A DNA stretch of 7,561 nucleotides, from NCBI GenBank assembly GCA_002373325.1, contig DFKI01000066.1, positions 1 to 7,561 of the forward strand, read 5' to 3'. The stretch's first letter is position 1. Every line of letters starts with the position of its first letter. This DNA is from Treponema sp. UBA3649 (GTDB taxonomy: Bacteria; Spirochaetota; Spirochaetia; Treponematales; Treponemataceae). Positions 6,078-7,561 of this stretch are shown in pieces. Made by a program: the position numbers and the translations under genes. The notes beneath the pieces were generated by a model. That model saw nothing but the letters and a program-made list of their open reading frames with translations, searched no databases and had not been told where the DNA came from.

Positions 6078-7421
6078 GTGAAATTTAATATGAAGAAAAA
6101 AATCAGTCTTGTCCTTTCGCTGCTCGCATTCCTTGCCTTTTCTGCAGGAGCCGAGACTTACGACACATCGGGAGGACCCGTCACGTTCAGGTTTAAATTT
6201 CAGGACGGCGACTCCTACCGCATTCTCTCCACTGTGAACGAGGATGTCTACGTGAACATGAGGCTCAATCACCGTGCGGAAATCATCAACAGAATCTCCA
6301 CGCAGGTTCTTTCGGTTGAGCCGGATGGAAGCGCCCGGCATCAGTCCTCCTTTATGACCACCGAAAGCTCAGTCTCCGCAGTCGGTACAGGCTCCTTTTC
6401 CTGGGGCGAGGAGTACCTGAGCATTTTTAACCGGAGTCCGCTCGGAGTTTATACCATTGACGACCAGTATTTTATGCCCACCGTGCGTGACGTTCCCATT
6501 TTCCCCGACCATCCCGTAAAGCCCGGAGACACATGGACAGCCGAGGGACATGAGGCGCACGACCTAAGGATGAATTTCGGAATCCAGACCCCGTACAAGG
6601 TTCCTTTCACGGCGACATACACATACCTTGGAACCGTGGACCGCGAGCAGAAAAAAGTCCGTCAGTACAGCTATGCGGCGTCATCCTACATGAAAAAGCC
6701 CAACAATCAGGTTCTTTCAAAGGAAGGAAACAAGCTGCATGTTTTCCGCGTAAAATATTCAATGTACATGGAGACTCCATACCGAAATCCACGTGCAGTG
6801 GCAGATCCATACGCCGACTATCCTCAGGCCACCATGGGATTCAGCGACGAGCTTGTCTACTGGGACGCTGAGAAAGGAGCGATTGACCACTACACCGAAA
6901 ATTTCCGGATCCTGATTGAGACCGCTTACGGAAGGATGTATGAGTTCCGGGGAACAGCCCATGCCGAGGTAACGGATTTTGTCCGCACCGCCACCGAGGA
7001 AAACGTGGAGGAAGTCAAAAAGCAGATTGACGACCTGGGACTCGAGAACGTGAACGTAATCAAGAGCGACAAGGGACTCACCCTTTCCATAGAGAACATT
7101 CAGTTCAAGCCGGACAGCCCGGAACTGCTTGAGGGAGAAATTGACAAGCTTGAGAGAATCGCGCAGATTCTGTCCCTTTTCCCCGACAACGACCTGCTCA
7201 TCAGCGGACACACAGCCGTGGCGAACAACGGTGTTGACTCAAAGCAGCTCAGCGCGGACCGTGCACAGACCGTCGCGGATTATCTAATCAACCTTGGAGT
7301 GCGCGAGAGACAGGAAGTTTTCACGCTCGGATTCGGAGACACACTCCCCATCGCCCCAAACTCAACCGAGGAAGGAAGGGCCAAAAACCGCCGCGTCGAA
7401 ATCACCATCATGGACAAGTGA
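6078..7421 (+). CDS. Secreted OmpA-like protein of Tp0624-like layout
   Basis: This is a 447-residue exported protein from the GTG at 6078 (443 from the ATG at 6090). The signal peptide has MKKK, a Leu/Ala-rich core and a cut after SAGA at residue 25, with no lipobox Cys. Residues 30-300 form a beta-rich region of unnamed fold with FKFQDGDSYRIL (39-50) and HPVKPGDTWTAEG (145-157). A short acidic helix (307-320) leads to an OmpA-like domain (332-447) with LTLSIENIQF, ISGHTA (375-380), LSADRAQTV (391-399), GFGDTLPIAPNSTEEGR and KNRRVEI (436-442). Classical domains have Asp in the GHTD motif and Arg in the next helix, both contacting diaminopimelate; here Ala380 replaces the Asp and Arg395 is kept. 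T. pallidum Tp0624, of similar size, also has N-terminal domains plus a divergent OmpA-like domain reported not to bind diaminopimelate, so this may be a relative. It lies after a terminator, so it is probably transcribed separately, and probably acts in the periplasm. Confidence 0.85.
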   Translation: MKFNMKKKISLVLSLLAFLAFSAGAETYDTSGGPVTFRFKFQDGDSYRILSTVNEDVYVNMRLNHRAEIINRISTQVLSVEPDGSARHQSSFMTTESSVSAVGTGSFSWGEEYLSIFNRSPLGVYTIDDQYFMPTVRDVPIFPDHPVKPGDTWTAEGHEAHDLRMNFGIQTPYKVPFTATYTYLGTVDREQKKVRQYSYAASSYMKKPNNQVLSKEGNKLHVFRVKYSMYMETPYRNPRAVADPYADYPQATMGFSDELVYWDAEKGAIDHYTENFRILIETAYGRMYEFRGTAHAEVTDFVRTATEENVEEVKKQIDDLGLENVNVIKSDKGLTLSIENIQFKPDSPELLEGEIDKLERIAQILSLFPDNDLLISGHTAVANNGVDSKQLSADRAQTVADYLINLGVRERQEVFTLGFGDTLPIAPNSTEEGRAKNRRVEITIMDK

Positions 7422-7437
7422 TTGAATGGAGGTTCAG

Positions 7438-7561
7438 ATGTCATACGATTCGGTTTGTGAGCAGGTCAAAGCGTTGCCGGAAAATTGTCTTGAGGACGCC
7501 TCAAAATATTTGGCCTTTTTGTTATATCAGTATAATCAGCCCGAATGTCGAGTTTCACATT
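7438..7561 (+). CDS. DUF2281/antitoxin-like protein, N-terminal part (partial)
   Basis: An ATG at 7438, 5 nt after a strong GGAGG (7428-7432), opens a frame that stays open for 41 codons to the window end. The visible sequence starts MSYDSVCEQVKALPENCLED and continues through SKYLAFLLYQYNQ. The 'L..LPE..L.E...Y..FLL.' pattern is like the short helical N-terminus of DUF2281 proteins, which often pair with a PIN/RelE-type toxin gene. The gene begins 16 bp after the OmpA-like gene ends and may be co-transcribed with it. The antitoxin reading is tentative because the C-terminus and any downstream partner lie outside the window. Confidence 0.6.
   Translation, partial: MSYDSVCEQVKALPENCLEDASKYLAFLLYQYNQPECRVSH

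Overview
The window looks like chromosomal DNA from a host-associated or rumen-type spirochete of the genus Treponema. This rests on the style of the proteins, since no marker gene is present. There is a short XRE regulator of the kind common in treponemes, a member of the Rpn / PD-(D/E)XK 'putative transposase' family that is multicopy in these genomes, and secreted OmpA-like proteins that resemble T. pallidum Tp0624 in layout. The genus call is inference; no database search was possible.

Left part (1-1290), an accessory region. The first six codons of a minus-strand gene, with a perfect AGGAGG ribosome site, lie at the left edge. A divergent XRE-type repressor gene (191-523) follows, starting without a Shine-Dalgarno sequence next to repeated ACTGT/ACAGT half-sites. 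Next is an Rpn-family gene (672-1208) with an in-frame internal deletion that removed the whole nuclease core. It keeps its C-terminal part, together with an internal AAGGAGGT and in-frame ATG that could give a 75-residue C-terminal protein, reminiscent of the RpnS antitoxins made inside E. coli rpn genes. Its last codons run out of frame into a second, more decayed Rpn relic (1186-1290). The two share a 52-bp direct repeat.

Right part (1326-7421), a cell-envelope block read entirely rightward. A good sigma-70-like promoter (1326-1354) precedes a secreted, probably outer-membrane beta-barrel protein (1418-2485). After 72 bp comes a 1095-residue secreted protein (2558-5845) made of eight FlgD-Ig-like domains and a C-terminal OmpA-like domain. 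The eight domains alternate between two types, so they form four two-domain units of about 216-234 residues. A strong intrinsic terminator (5856-5888) closes this unit. A second secreted protein (6078-7421) has an N-terminal beta-rich region and another OmpA-like domain.

Both OmpA-like domains keep the conserved Arg but have lost the Asp that binds diaminopimelate in classical OmpA/Pal proteins (Asn in one, Ala in the other). This fits the ornithine-type peptidoglycan reported for treponemes, or a domain that no longer binds peptidoglycan. The likely shared theme is a barrel, a long periplasmic Ig-domain rod and a cell-wall-facing module working at the outer membrane-periplasm interface; this is inference from domain layout and co-location.

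Right edge. Just after the second OmpA-like gene, with a strong GGAGG site, begins a small gene (7438 to the window end) whose 41 visible residues look like the N-terminus of a DUF2281/antitoxin-like protein.
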